In this document: positions 17,477 to 26,485 of the stretch, piece after piece
Position numbering within the stretch: the stretch's first letter is position 1
Layout of the letters: every line of letters begins with the position of its first letter
Position numbers and translations under genes: made by a program
Assembly (NCBI GenBank): GCA_030680855.1
Contig: JAUXUN010000067.1
Coordinates: forward strand, 1 to 39,699
Direction: 5' to 3'
DNA: 39,699 nt
Source: Aestuariivirga sp.
Lineage (GTDB): Bacteria; Pseudomonadota; Alphaproteobacteria; Rhizobiales; Aestuariivirgaceae
The notes under the pieces: generated by a model
Seen by the model: only the letters and a program-made list of their open reading frames with translations
What the model was told of the DNA's origin: nothing
Database searches by the model: none

Positions 17477-17505
17477 TTGACTATGTTCCTGATTTGTTCT
17501 TTCAT
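17477..17505 (+). promoter_or_regulatory. SOS promoter of the nth-like/imuA/imuB/dnaE2 operon
   Basis: TTGACT (17477-17482) and TTTCAT (17500-17505) are exactly 17 bases apart, and the LexA box fills most of the spacer. Transcription would begin around 17511-17513, at the ATG of the first gene (17512), implying a leaderless message. The -35 is a good match; the -10 is moderate. Confidence 0.5.
17485..17499 (+). promoter_or_regulatory. LexA (SOS) box GTTC-N7-GTTC
   Basis: GTTCCTGATTTGTTC is an exact match to the alphaproteobacterial LexA operator, two direct GTTC repeats with seven bases between. It stands immediately upstream of a mutasome operon that is LexA-controlled in other bacteria, which makes a chance match unlikely. 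LexA bound here would cover the spacer of the promoter. Confidence 0.85.
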
Positions 17506-17511
17506 GGGTTC

Positions 17512-18240
17512 ATGCAAACCACTTTGGACTTCAAGCAAGCAGAAGACCTGCGTTCCATACGGGACCGTCTCACTGCGCATTTCGGCAAAATCCGGATTGA
17601 AAACCGGCCTGATCCGGTCAGCCAATTCGCGGGCTCTATTCTCGGCAGCCGCACCCGTGATGAAATATCTTTGAACGCTTTTGCGCGTCTCATCACGCAT
17701 TTCCGAAGAAACTGGAATGCCATTGCAGATGCACCAGAAGCTGACATTGAAGGCCTTGTCTGGGATGTCACCTATCCTGAAAAGAAAGCTGCATATCTTA
17801 AAAGGGCCCTGAGAATCATTCGTGCAAGTTCTGGCGAGATCAATCTCGATTTTCTTGCCGATTGGGAAGTGGAACAAGCGCTGTGCTGGCTTGAGCGGAT
17901 TGATGGTGTCGGCCGCAAGACTTCTGCAGCAACGTTGAATTTTAGTTCTTTGCGCGGACGCGCTTTCGTCGTTGATACGCATGTCCTGCGTATTCTGCAG
18001 CGGTTTGGTTTCGTGGGCGCCAATGCTTCAGCAGAAACTGCCTATGACGCTATTATGACGGCAGCGGATGATTTCGATGCGGACGATCTCTTTGAGATGC
18101 ACTGGCAAATAAAAAGCTTGGGCCAAACTGTCTGCACATATGCGCAGGCCCGATGTTCGTCCTGCCCGCTTTCGGTCTGTTTGCAGCGCCTGGAAGCAGG
18201 CGCGATCATGGCGATGTCGGCTCCCGCCTGCGTCGCATGA
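17512..18240 (+). CDS. Endonuclease III-like HhH-GPD DNA glycosylase
   Basis: A 242-residue Nth-family base-excision enzyme. The helix-hairpin-helix with the catalytic Lys is LERIDGVGRKTS, followed by VVDTHVLRI with the catalytic Asp, so a bifunctional glycosylase/AP lyase is expected. A C-terminal 4Fe-4S set is present but spaced C-x6-C-x2-C-x4-C, one residue shorter at the last gap than in E. coli Nth. The N-terminal part (RDRLTAHFGKIRIENRPDPVSQFAGSI in part) differs from canonical Nth and suggests a subfamily. The start at 17512 is chosen because the open frame from 17473 would run through the LexA box. It lies 12 bases before imuA and so should be induced with the mutasome. Confidence 0.8.
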   Translation: MQTTLDFKQAEDLRSIRDRLTAHFGKIRIENRPDPVSQFAGSILGSRTRDEISLNAFARLITHFRRNWNAIADAPEADIEGLVWDVTYPEKKAAYLKRALRIIRASSGEINLDFLADWEVEQALCWLERIDGVGRKTSAATLNFSSLRGRAFVVDTHVLRILQRFGFVGANASAETAYDAIMTAADDFDADDLFEMHWQIKSLGQTVCTYAQARCSSCPLSVCLQRLEAGAIMAMSAPACVA

Positions 18241-18252
18241 GATGCCAAACCC

Positions 18253-19008
18253 ATGCGCGCCGAAAAAATAGCGGCCCTTCGGGCTTCCCTCGCCAGGCCG
18301 GGGTTGGCGGAAGCCTCCATCCGCGTTCCGATCGGCCATGCCGCCGCCGATCTCTGCCTGAAGGGCGGGCTTGAGCCCGGCGTGCTGCATGAGGTTTTCG
18401 CAGGGCTCGGCCATGAAGCGGCGGCAACCGGTTTCACGGCAGGCCTCGCCGCCCGCGTGTCCCTAGGCAAGCGCCTGTTGTGGATTCGTCAGGATTTTTC
18501 CGCCCTGGAATTCGGCGAACTTTCGGCAACCGGGTTTCTGGAATTTGGATTAAATCCGGCGCGCCTGCTGCTGCTCTGCGTCGGCGATGCGGCGGGCGCA
18601 CTTCGCGCCGCAAATGATGCGCTCTCCTGCGCCGCCCTGGGCGCTGTTGTGATCGAGATTGCGGGCAGGCCGAAAATTCTCGATCTGATGGCAAGCCGGC
18701 GGCTGACGCTGGCCTGCGCCCAAAAAAACGTCACCGCTTTTCTCCTGCGCTTCAACGCGGAGCCCGAGGCCAGCACCGCCGTAACCCGCTGGCTGGTGCG
18801 CGCCGCTCCTTCGCCGCCGCAGGCGGAAAACTGGGGCCATCCGGTTTTCGAGGCAGGCCTCGTCCGCAACCGGCATGGGCGAACGGGGGAGTGGGTCATG
18901 GAGTGGAATTGTGATGATGGTCTCTTCAAGGAAGCGGATCGTGGCGCTGTGGTTTCCGCGCCTTCCGACCGACCGGCTGCAGCGGCGCGGCAAGCGGCAA
19001 GCCTCTGA
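18253..19008 (+). CDS. imuA: ImuA, mutasome accessory protein
   Basis: A 251-residue RecA/SulA-like protein of the ImuA family, which with ImuB and DnaE2 carries out damage-induced translesion synthesis. Recognisable parts are the leader MRAEKIAALRASLARPG, the GLEPGVLHEVFAG segment, the WIRQD strand, and ARLLLLCVGDAAGALRAAND, where RecA-like proteins have their core sheet. No intact Walker A is visible, as usual for ImuA. Its 3' end overlaps imuB by about 95 bases in another frame, a long overlap that ties the two translations. Regulation is by the LexA box at 17485. Confidence 0.88.
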   Translation: MRAEKIAALRASLARPGLAEASIRVPIGHAAADLCLKGGLEPGVLHEVFAGLGHEAAATGFTAGLAARVSLGKRLLWIRQDFSALEFGELSATGFLEFGLNPARLLLLCVGDAAGALRAANDALSCAALGAVVIEIAGRPKILDLMASRRLTLACAQKNVTAFLLRFNAEPEASTAVTRWLVRAAPSPPQAENWGHPVFEAGLVRNRHGRTGEWVMEWNCDDGLFKEADRGAVVSAPSDRPAAAARQAASL

Positions 19009-20443
19009 TGCGCCGCCGCTGGTGGCTGTGGCCAAGGTGGACAATGCGCTGCGCCTCTCCGCCGTGGACCGCAAGGCCACCGCGCTGGGCCTTGCCATTG
19101 GCCAGCCGCTGGCCAATGCGCGCGCCATGCTGCCGGCGCTGACAGTTGTGGCGGCGAATGAACCCGATGATCTGAAACTGCTCACCCGCATCGCCGACTG
19201 GTGCGACCGCTTCACCCCCCATGTGGCGCTCGATGGCCCGCGCGGCCTTCTGCTGGATGTAACCGGTGCCGCCCATTTGTTCGGCGGCGAGCAGGCGCTG
19301 CTCAACCGGATCCGCGAAAGCCTGAAGGCCCAGGGCTTTGCCGTGCGCGGCGCCATGGCCGGAACCGCAATCGCGGCCCGTGCCTTCGCCCGCTACCGCG
19401 ATGGAACTGTTATTGCTCCCGGTGAAGAAGCAGAAATGATAGCACCGCTTCCCGTCGCAGCCCTCAACCTTGATCACATAACCACCCACGCCTTCCGCCG
19501 CGCCGGCCTCAAAACCGTGGGGCAGGTGGCCAGCCGCAAACGCGCCGAGATGACGGCGCGCTTTGGCGCCGGCATGGTCGCAATACTCGATGAGGCCCTG
19601 GGCCATGGCACACGGCCGCTCTCGCCGCGCCTGCCAATTCCCGATTACTGGAAGGAACAGGGCTTCGCCGAACCCATCGCCACGGAGGAGGTGATCCGCG
19701 CCACGCTCAAATCCCTCGCCGCCGCTTTGGCGGACGTTCTGGAAAAGCGCGGCGAAGGGGCGCGCCGCCTCGAAGCCGTGTTCTTCCGGGCCGATGGCGC
19801 GGTGCGCCGCATCGCCATTGAAATGGGTGTGCCCACCCGCGAGCCCGCAGTCATCGAGCGCCTCTTCCGCGAAAAACTGGATACGCTTGCCGATCCACTT
19901 GATCCGGGTTTCGGCTTCGATCTCATCCGGCTTTCCGCCAGCCGCGTCGAACGCGCCCACTGCGAAGTGGTCGATTTCGATGCCAGCATCAATGAGAAGG
20001 CCGACATCGGTTTTCTGGTGGACCGCTTGGCCACACGCTTTGGCAGCCAGCGCATTCTCGCCTTCCAGCCCAACGATACGCATATTCCTGAAGCGGCGTG
20101 GCTGGCTTTACCGGCGCAATATGTGCAGCCAACAAAACTAATGTGGAAAAAACTCCGCAGCGTTGGAGATGCCCCGCGCCGTCCCTTGCGCCTCTTCACC
20201 CGGCCCGAACCTGTAACGCTTCTGGCAACAGCCTCAGGCGCGCAACATCTGCGCTGGCGAAAAGTGCAGCATGCCGTGGCGCAGTGTGAAGGGCCGGAGC
20301 GCATCGCCATGGAATGGTGGCGTCACGAGACGCCGCCGCCGGCCCGCGATTATTTCCGCCTTGAGGACGGTGAAGGCCGGCGTTACTGGCTTTACCGCGC
20401 CGGCATGCCCCCGCAATGGTTCCTGCATGGGGTTTTCGCATGA
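18914..20443 (+). CDS. imuB: ImuB, catalytically inactive Y-family polymerase-like protein
   Basis: A 509-residue Y-family protein that acts as the hub of the mutasome, linking DnaE2 to the beta clamp. The N-terminal palm reads RIVALWFPRLPTDRLQRRG where active Y polymerases have acidic metal ligands, so polymerase activity should be lacking, as known for ImuB. DVTGAAHLFGGE and the helix-hairpin-helix region (about 180-230) are typical, and the conserved C-terminal motif RPLRLFTRPEPV is present. The start at 18914 has GGAG ten bases upstream and gives the usual short leader; an in-frame ATG at 18875 would add 13 residues. The end overlaps dnaE2 by four bases. Confidence 0.9.
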   Translation: MMVSSRKRIVALWFPRLPTDRLQRRGKRQASDAPPLVAVAKVDNALRLSAVDRKATALGLAIGQPLANARAMLPALTVVAANEPDDLKLLTRIADWCDRFTPHVALDGPRGLLLDVTGAAHLFGGEQALLNRIRESLKAQGFAVRGAMAGTAIAARAFARYRDGTVIAPGEEAEMIAPLPVAALNLDHITTHAFRRAGLKTVGQVASRKRAEMTARFGAGMVAILDEALGHGTRPLSPRLPIPDYWKEQGFAEPIATEEVIRATLKSLAAALADVLEKRGEGARRLEAVFFRADGAVRRIAIEMGVPTREPAVIERLFREKLDTLADPLDPGFGFDLIRLSASRVERAHCEVVDFDASINEKADIGFLVDRLATRFGSQRILAFQPNDTHIPEAAWLALPAQYVQPTKLMWKKLRSVGDAPRRPLRLFTRPEPVTLLATASGAQHLRWRKVQHAVAQCEGPERIAMEWWRHETPPPARDYFRLEDGEGRRYWLYRAGMPPQWFLHGVFA

Positions 20444-23400
20444 GTGCCTATGCCGAAATCGCCGTGACGACGAATTACTCGTTCCTGCGCGGCGCTTCGC
20501 ATCCCTGGGAGTTTGCCGGAATGGCGGCAAAGCTCAGGCTTGCCGCCATCGGCATTGCCGACCGCAACACCCTGGCTGGTATCGTGTGCGCCTATGCGGC
20601 GGTGCAGGCGATCGAAGAAAACAGGCCCAAGCTGCTGGTTGGCGCGCGCCTTGTCTTCGTCGATGGCACCCCCGACATTCTCGCCTATCCCACGGACCGG
20701 GCCGCCTATGGCCGCCTCTGCCGGCTGCTGAGCGCCGGAAAATTGCGCGCCCCCAAAGGCGAATGCCATCTTGCTCTCCACGATCTTCTCAAATGGCAGG
20801 AAGGCCTGCTGCTGGTGGTGATGGCGCCGCATCCCGGCCAGAAGGAAAAGGTGGATGACTCTCCCAAAAATTTCTGGAACAAAAACCTTGCCGAGGAAGA
20901 TGAGGAGGTGGGCGAACTCCCCGAAGAAACACATGCCAACGCTTCGCAAGTGAGCCCCGAAGAAATCCAGTCTCTTCTGGAAAAGCTATCCCACGCCGCC
21001 CCCGGCAGGCTTTGGCTCGGGGTTTCCATGCCGCATAAGGGCGATGACCGCCGCCGCCTGCGGGAATGGCAGCGCGTGGCGTGCGCCGCAAGTGTGCCGC
21101 TGCTGGCCACCAATGATGTGCTCTATCACTCTCCCGAGCGGCGCGAATTGCAGGACGTCGTCACCTGCATCCGCGAGCATGTCACGCTGAACGAGGCAGG
21201 CCGGCTTCTCGAAGCCAATGCCGAACGGCATCTGAAAGCGCCGGGCGACATGGAGGAGCTTTTTAAGGAAGCGCCCGAGGCCATCGCCGAAACCATCCGT
21301 TTCGCCGACCGGATCACCTTCTCCCTCGACCAGCTCAAATATAATTATCCCGACGAACCCGTACCCAAGGGAAAAACCGCGCAGGAGCATCTTGAGGAAA
21401 TCGCCTGGCAGGGTGCGGCTTCGCGCTATAACGGCGTCATATCCGACAAGCTGCGCGCCACGCTGGAAAAGGAACTGGCGCTCATCGCCAAGATGGACAT
21501 CGCGCCCTATTTCCTGACGGTTCATGACATCGTGAGTTACGCCAGGAGCCAGGACATTCTCTGCCAGGGGCGGGGCTCCGCGGCTAATTCCGCCGTCTGT
21601 TATGTGCTAGGCATCACCGCCGTCGATCCGATGCAGATCGATCTTCTGTTCGAGCGTTTCATCAGCGAGGAGCGCAAGGAGCCGCCCGACATCGACGTCG
21701 ATTTCGAGCATGAGCGGCGCGAGGAAGTCATCCAGCATGTCTACAAGCGCTACGGCCTTCATAACGCGGCGCTAACCGCCACCGTCATCTGCTACCGCCC
21801 GCGCAGTGCCATCCGCGAAACTGGAAAAGTCTTCGGCCTTACCGAGGACGTGACCGCAAATCTCGCCAGCGGCGTCTGGGGAAGCTGGGGCAGCGCGTTG
21901 AAGGAAGGCCAGGTCCGGCAGGGCAGGCTCGATCCCTTCAACCGGATCATCAAGCGCGCGGTGGAGGCCGCCAATGACCTCATCGGTTTTCCACGCCATC
22001 TCTCCCAGCATGTTGGCGGCTTCGTGCTGACCCGTGACCGGCTCGACGAGATCGTGCCCGTGGGGCCTGCGACCATGGAGGACCGCCATTTCATCGAATG
22101 GGACAAGGACGATATAGATGCCCTGCGCATGATGAAGGTCGATGTGCTGGCGCTTGGCATGCTCACCTGCATCCGGAAAGCCTTCGACCTCATCCGCATC
22201 CACAAGGGCGAGTCATATGAGCTTGCCACGGTAAAGCGCGAAGATCCCCGGGTTTATGACATGCTGCAGAAGGCCGATGCCATCGGCGTGTTCCAGGTCG
22301 AAAGCCGCGCCCAGATGAGCATGCTGCCGCGTTTGAAACCTAAGGAATTCTATGATCTCGTCATTGAGGTCGCAATCGTCCGCCCCGGTCCCATTCAGGG
22401 TGGCATGGTTCATCCCTATCTCAGGCGGCGCAGCGGTGTTGAGAAGGTCGAATATCCGTCACCGGGTCCGGAGCATGGTGAAAAAAACGAGCTATTCGAT
22501 GTGCTCAGCAAGACGATGGGTGTTCCGTTGTTTCAGGAACAGGCGATGAAACTAGCCATTGTGGCGGCGGAGTTCACCCCCGATGAAGCCAATGGCCTGC
22601 GCCGCGCCATGGCGACCTTCCGCCATGTCGGCACCATCAACAATTTCAAGGAAAAATTTGTGGGCCGCATGGTGGATCGCGGCTACGAGCCGGAATTCGC
22701 TGAACGCTGCTTCAAGCAGATCGAGGGCTTCGGTTCCTACGGCTTTCCTGAAAGCCACGCCGCAAGCTTCGCCCATCTCGTCTATATTTCCGCCTGGATC
22801 AAGAAATTCCACCCGGATGCCTTTGCCTGCGCATTGCTGAATTCGCAACCCATGGGCTTTTACGCGCCAGCCGAAATCGTGCGCGATGCCCGCGAACATG
22901 GCGTCGAGGTGCGCCACGTTGACGTGAATTTCAGCGAATGGGACAATACGCTCGAACCCTGCGAGGGCGGCCTGGCGCTTCGCCTGGGCTTTCGCCAGGT
23001 CAGCGGCTTCCGCGAGGACTGGGCCAGGACGCTGCTCAGCTCGCGCGCCAATGGCTACCGCGCCGTGAGCGAGGTTGCCCGGCGGGTGCGCCTGCCGAAG
23101 CGTGCCTTCATCATTCTGGCGGAAGCCGACAGCTTCCAGTCGATCAGCATGGATCGCCGCGAAATCCTCTGGGCGGTTCGCCGCATTGCTGACGACGATG
23201 CCTTGCCGCTCTTTGCCGCGCAATATGTCGAAGAGCAGACAGAAGAGGAGATCGCACCCCTGCCGCTCATGCCGTTGAGCGAGCATGTCCTTGCCGATTA
23301 CCAGATGCTGCGCCTGTCGCTTCGCGCCCACCTGATGTTTTTCCTGCGCGATATGTTCTGCAGCGAAGGTGTCTGGGATTGCGCGCAAATCTCTGGGGCG

Positions 23401-23766
23401 AAAGACGGCACACCTGCTTCCTGTGCCGGCATTGTTCTGGTGCGCCAGATGCCGGGTGATTCCGGCGTGGTCTTCATGACGCTCAGCGACGAGGCGGGCA
23501 TCGCCAATGTCGTGGTCTGGCCCAAGCTGGTTGAAACCTTCCGCCGCGAAATCATGGGCGGGCGGCTGCTGCTGGTCGAGGGCCGGGTGCAGCGCAGCCC
23601 CGAAGGCGTTGTCCATCTCGTGGCCGAACGCTTCTTCGACCGCTCACACGAACTGGAGCGCCTGTCGGAAGATGTGACGGAGGCGCCCTCGTTCCGCGCG
23701 CAGGCCGCCAGGCACCGCCACCCCCGCAATGTCCGCACCGTGCCGAAGTCGCGGGATTTCCACTAG
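20440..23766 (+). CDS. dnaE2: Error-prone DNA polymerase DnaE2 (ImuC)
   Basis: A 1108-residue C-family polymerase that copies damaged DNA in the SOS response. The PHP domain occupies about residues 1-210 (start SAYAEIAVTTNYSFLRGASHP). The polymerase palm has the catalytic aspartates in PPDIDVDFEHERREEV (around 415-420) and the KVDVLALGML segment (around 565). A helix-hairpin-helix region follows, and the OB fold (GVVFMTLSDEAGIANVVVWP, around 1010) is near the end. The chosen ATG overlaps the imuB stop (ATGA) and gives the family's normal leader; an in-frame ATG at 20416 is less likely. It is shorter than replicative DnaE and lacks its C-terminal tail, as expected. Last gene of the SOS operon, 23 bases from a convergent ABC ATPase gene. 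Confidence 0.93.
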   Translation: MSAYAEIAVTTNYSFLRGASHPWEFAGMAAKLRLAAIGIADRNTLAGIVCAYAAVQAIEENRPKLLVGARLVFVDGTPDILAYPTDRAAYGRLCRLLSAGKLRAPKGECHLALHDLLKWQEGLLLVVMAPHPGQKEKVDDSPKNFWNKNLAEEDEEVGELPEETHANASQVSPEEIQSLLEKLSHAAPGRLWLGVSMPHKGDDRRRLREWQRVACAASVPLLATNDVLYHSPERRELQDVVTCIREHVTLNEAGRLLEANAERHLKAPGDMEELFKEAPEAIAETIRFADRITFSLDQLKYNYPDEPVPKGKTAQEHLEEIAWQGAASRYNGVISDKLRATLEKELALIAKMDIAPYFLTVHDIVSYARSQDILCQGRGSAANSAVCYVLGITAVDPMQIDLLFERFISEERKEPPDIDVDFEHERREEVIQHVYKRYGLHNAALTATVICYRPRSAIRETGKVFGLTEDVTANLASGVWGSWGSALKEGQVRQGRLDPFNRIIKRAVEAANDLIGFPRHLSQHVGGFVLTRDRLDEIVPVGPATMEDRHFIEWDKDDIDALRMMKVDVLALGMLTCIRKAFDLIRIHKGESYELATVKREDPRVYDMLQKADAIGVFQVESRAQMSMLPRLKPKEFYDLVIEVAIVRPGPIQGGMVHPYLRRRSGVEKVEYPSPGPEHGEKNELFDVLSKTMGVPLFQEQAMKLAIVAAEFTPDEANGLRRAMATFRHVGTINNFKEKFVGRMVDRGYEPEFAERCFKQIEGFGSYGFPESHAASFAHLVYISAWIKKFHPDAFACALLNSQPMGFYAPAEIVRDAREHGVEVRHVDVNFSEWDNTLEPCEGGLALRLGFRQVSGFREDWARTLLSSRANGYRAVSEVARRVRLPKRAFIILAEADSFQSISMDRREILWAVRRIADDDALPLFAAQYVEEQTEEEIAPLPLMPLSEHVLADYQMLRLSLRAHLMFFLRDMFCSEGVWDCAQISGAKDGTPASCAGIVLVRQMPGDSGVVFMTLSDEAGIANVVVWPKLVETFRREIMGGRLLLVEGRVQRSPEGVVHLVAERFFDRSHELERLSEDVTEAPSFRAQAARHRHPRNVRTVPKSRDFH

Positions 23767-23789
23767 CCTGTAATTGCCGGGCAGGGCGT

Positions 23790-24845
23790 TCAATAACGCA
23801 ATCGCTCGCCTGTCTCGCCATCGAAAAGATAGATGCGGTCCTTGAGGAAGGTGAAGGCAATCGGCGTGTCAATGTTCTGACGGAACGTCCGGTGCCCCTT
23901 GGCGACCACAAGCTGCTCGCCGGCCCATGCGGCCACCAGGGTTTGATCGCCCGTCGGTTCAAGTGAATAGATTTTCGATACGAAATTGCCGTCCTTCGCC
24001 GGGCTGATTTCCATGTCTTCCGGGCGAATGCCAAGGACGACATTTTTGTGCGATGCCTTGCCCAGGTTTTTGACTTGGGTGTTTGGTCCCGTGAATGTTC
24101 CCTTTTCCAGCGATCCCTTGATGAGGTTCATCGGCGGCGAGCCGATGAAGCTTGCCACAAAAATATGGTTCGGGTCATTGTAGACTTCATCCGGCGTGCC
24201 GAGCTGCTGGATCTTGCCCTTGTTCATGATGGCGATGCGGTCAGCCAGCGTCATCGCCTCGATCTGGTCATGAGTCACATAGATCGTCGTCGTCTCAAGA
24301 TCGCGTTGAATGTGCTTGAGTTGCGCCCGCATGGTGAGGCGGAGCTTGGCATCGAGATTGGAAAGTGGCTCATCCATCAGGAAGACTTGCGGCTGGCGCA
24401 CAATGGCGCGGGCCAGGGCGGCGCGCTGGCGCTGGCCGCCGGAAAGGGCCCGAGGTTTGCGGTCGAGATAGTCGCCCAGTTCAACCATTTCGGCCGCCTT
24501 GCGCACCAGCCGGTCGTGATCGGCCTTGGGAACGCCGCGCATGCGCAACGGGAAGCGGATGTTCTCGTAAATCGACATGTTGGGATAAAGCGCATAGCTC
24601 TGAAAAACCATGGCCACGTCGCGGTCGCGCGCGTCAACATCGGTGACCAGCTCGCCGTCGATTTCAATTTCTCCGGCGGTAGGCTCTTCCAACCCGGCGA
24701 TCATGCGCATGGTCGTGGTCTTGCCGCAGCCCGAGGGGCCGAGAAAAACCATGAATTCCTTGTCCCGGACTTCAAGGTCAATGGCATCGACACCCACGAA
24801 TGAGCCCCACGCCCTGCTGATTCCGCGAAGTTTGATTTCCGCCAT
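23790..24845 (-). CDS. Carbohydrate ABC transporter ATPase (UgpC/MalK type)
   Basis: A 351-residue ATP-binding subunit with all motifs: Walker A GPSGCGKTT (residues 37-45), signature [14 protein letters not shown] (around 136), Walker [14 protein letters not shown]-loop VTHD, and a MalK-like C-terminal domain from about residue 240. The start has AGGAAGG upstream. It is a lone gene divergent from the DRL operon, with 278 bases between them, and no permease adjoins it. The binding-protein/permease operon at 31514-34912 has no ATPase of its own, so this protein probably energises that importer, alone or with the ATPase at 39189-39699. Confidence 0.88.
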   Translation of the reverse strand: MAEIKLRGISRAWGSFVGVDAIDLEVRDKEFMVFLGPSGCGKTTTMRMIAGLEEPTAGEIEIDGELVTDVDARDRDVAMVFQSYALYPNMSIYENIRFPLRMRGVPKADHDRLVRKAAEMVELGDYLDRKPRALSGGQRQRAALARAIVRQPQVFLMDEPLSNLDAKLRLTMRAQLKHIQRDLETTTIYVTHDQIEAMTLADRIAIMNKGKIQQLGTPDEVYNDPNHIFVASFIGSPPMNLIKGSLEKGTFTGPNTQVKNLGKASHKNVVLGIRPEDMEISPAKDGNFVSKIYSLEPTGDQTLVAAWAGEQLVVAKGHRTFRQNIDTPIAFTFLKDRIYLFDGETGERLRY

Positions 24846-25062
24846 GTGCCTTCCTGAATGTCACTTCGGCGCTTGATAACACACCGACAATCGTCCGTAG
24901 AGCATCAGCAGTGATATACATGCCGACAATAAATGCAACATTTTTAACGAACGAAGAACTTTTGATACATGAATTATGGGGACAGAGAGGGTTTCCCTGT
25001 GGAATTTATCTCTTCAGATATCCTAAATTGGCGCAATTCAGATCATAATCCAGTATTACATA

Positions 25063-25090
25063 TTGACATTTTAGAGTATAAAAGTATCTT
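25063..25090 (+). promoter_or_regulatory. Candidate promoter of the DRL-E1-E2-kinase operon
   Basis: A perfect -35 TTGACA (25063-25068) is followed after 16 bases by TATCTT (25085-25090). It lies in an AT-rich stretch that contrasts with the surrounding coding DNA and would start transcription roughly 30 bases before the ATG at 25124, which has GAGG as ribosome binding site. Visual prediction. Confidence 0.5.
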
Positions 25091-25123
25091 TATTGAAATC
25101 ACGAAGACAGGATGAGGTGACCC

Positions 25124-26485
25124 ATGGGTGGTGCGGTTAAGAGAGCGCGGCACGATGGCCCGAGGGCCATTGGTCCTGCCAGCGGTCTTGCGACGGATCT
25201 GGCCGGCCGCCTGCGGAAGGAAGGGCGGCCCATTCGCATCGGCCTGATCGGCTCCGGCGAAATGGGCACCGATATCGTCACCCAATGTGATCAGATGACC
25301 GGCATCACCGTCGCCGCCATTGCCGAGATCAACATTGATGCGGCGAAAAAGGCTTTGCGGATTTCCGGCCGCCCGCCCGAGAGCTTTGCCGTTGCCGATT
25401 CAAAAACTGCCTTTGACGCCACGTTGAAAAGCGGCATGACCGCCATCACCAATGACGCCCAGGCGGTTTGCACCAATGACCAGATCGACGTCATCATCGA
25501 TGCCACCGGCAGGCCCGCCGTGGGGGCTGAAATCGGCCTCGCCGCCATGGAGCATGGCAAGCATCTGGTGATGATGAATGTCGAGGCGGATGTCACGATC
25601 GGCGCCTATCTCCAGCATGAGGCCAAACGGCTTGGCGTTGTCTACACATTGGGTGCCGGCGACGAACCCAGCTCCTGCATGGAGCTTGTCAACTTTGTCA
25701 TCGGCCTTGGCTATCCGATTGTGGCCGCGGGCAAGGGCAAGAACAATCCGCTGAACATCGATGCAACGCCTGACCAATACATGGATGAAGCCAAACGGCG
25801 GAACATGAATCCGCGCATGCTGGTTGAATTTGTCGATGGCTCGAAGACCATGGTGGAGATGGCCGCCATTTCCAATGCGACCGGGCTGGTGCCCGATTGC
25901 CCGGGGATGCACGGCCCCGCCGCAACCCTTGAACAGCTTGAATCCGTTCTGTGCCCCGTGGCCGATGGCGGCTTACTGTCGCGCAAGGGCGTTGTCGATT
26001 ATTCCATTGGCAAGGGCGTGGCGCCTGGCGTTTTTGTGGTGGCCGAGATGGCCCACCCCCGCGTGCGCGAGCGCATGCATGATCTGAAACTCGGCAAGGG
26101 GCCTTACTACACGTTCTACCGGCCCTATCATTTGACCAGTCTTGAGGTGCCCCTGTCCTGTGCCCGCGCCGTGCTTTACGGCACCGCCGACATGCAGCCC
26201 TTGCCGCATCCTTCGGCGGAGGTCTGTGCGGTTGCAAAGAAGGATTTGCAGCCCGGCGATACGCTCGATGCCATTGGTGAATACGCATATCGCGCCTGGA
26301 TCATGACCTATGAAGGAGCCGCCGCTTCGCAAGCCATTCCCTGCGGGCTTCTTGAAAACGGCAAGGTTACCAAGCCCATCAGGAAGGGCGAACTGATTAC
26401 CTACGGCAATGCCGCTGTCGATCAGGCCTCGCGCATTGTGGCGTTGCGCAAAAGGCAGGACGAACTGCTGGCAAGGATCAACTGA
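25124..26485 (+). CDS. DRL (DXR-II)-like 1-deoxyxylulose-5-phosphate reductoisomerase family protein
   Basis: A 453-residue NAD(P)-dependent oxidoreductase with homoserine-dehydrogenase-like architecture and a C-terminal SAF-like domain. It closely matches my memory of the Brucella DRL protein, which catalyses DXP to MEP in place of DXR: GLIGSGEMGTDIVTQ (residues 40-54), GKHLVMMNVEADVTIG, LGAGDEPSSCMELV, GKGKNNPLN, NMNPRMLVEFVDGSKTMVEM, KGVAPGVFVVAEM, and the SAF part with AVAKKDLQPGDTLDAIGEY. Such proteins are often mislabelled as flagellar FlgA because of the SAF domain. It is the first gene of the operon and overlaps the E1 alpha start by one base. That context is catabolic, so the enzyme may run from a methyl-branched polyol phosphate to a deoxyketose phosphate rather than serve isoprenoid synthesis (inference). 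Confidence 0.8.
   Translation: MGGAVKRARHDGPRAIGPASGLATDLAGRLRKEGRPIRIGLIGSGEMGTDIVTQCDQMTGITVAAIAEINIDAAKKALRISGRPPESFAVADSKTAFDATLKSGMTAITNDAQAVCTNDQIDVIIDATGRPAVGAEIGLAAMEHGKHLVMMNVEADVTIGAYLQHEAKRLGVVYTLGAGDEPSSCMELVNFVIGLGYPIVAAGKGKNNPLNIDATPDQYMDEAKRRNMNPRMLVEFVDGSKTMVEMAAISNATGLVPDCPGMHGPAATLEQLESVLCPVADGGLLSRKGVVDYSIGKGVAPGVFVVAEMAHPRVRERMHDLKLGKGPYYTFYRPYHLTSLEVPLSCARAVLYGTADMQPLPHPSAEVCAVAKKDLQPGDTLDAIGEYAYRAWIMTYEGAAASQAIPCGLLENGKVTKPIRKGELITYGNAAVDQASRIVALRKRQDELLARIN

Noticed and set aside
17473-17511. N-terminal extension of the endonuclease III-like protein to the ATG at 17473
   Set aside because: The segment contains the LexA box and predicted promoter, and the 13 extra residues look unlike the family.
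22552-23616. 354-codon open frame on the - strand inside dnaE2, and similar ones at 18926-20083, 12147-13250 and 6561-7670
   Set aside because: All lie opposite strongly supported genes and show only codon-bias shadows.
25124-26485. Label of this gene as a flagellar FlgA or homoserine dehydrogenase
   Set aside because: Only the SAF-like C-terminus recalls FlgA, and only the fold recalls homoserine dehydrogenase; the sequence blocks match DRL throughout, and no flagellar or threonine genes are near.
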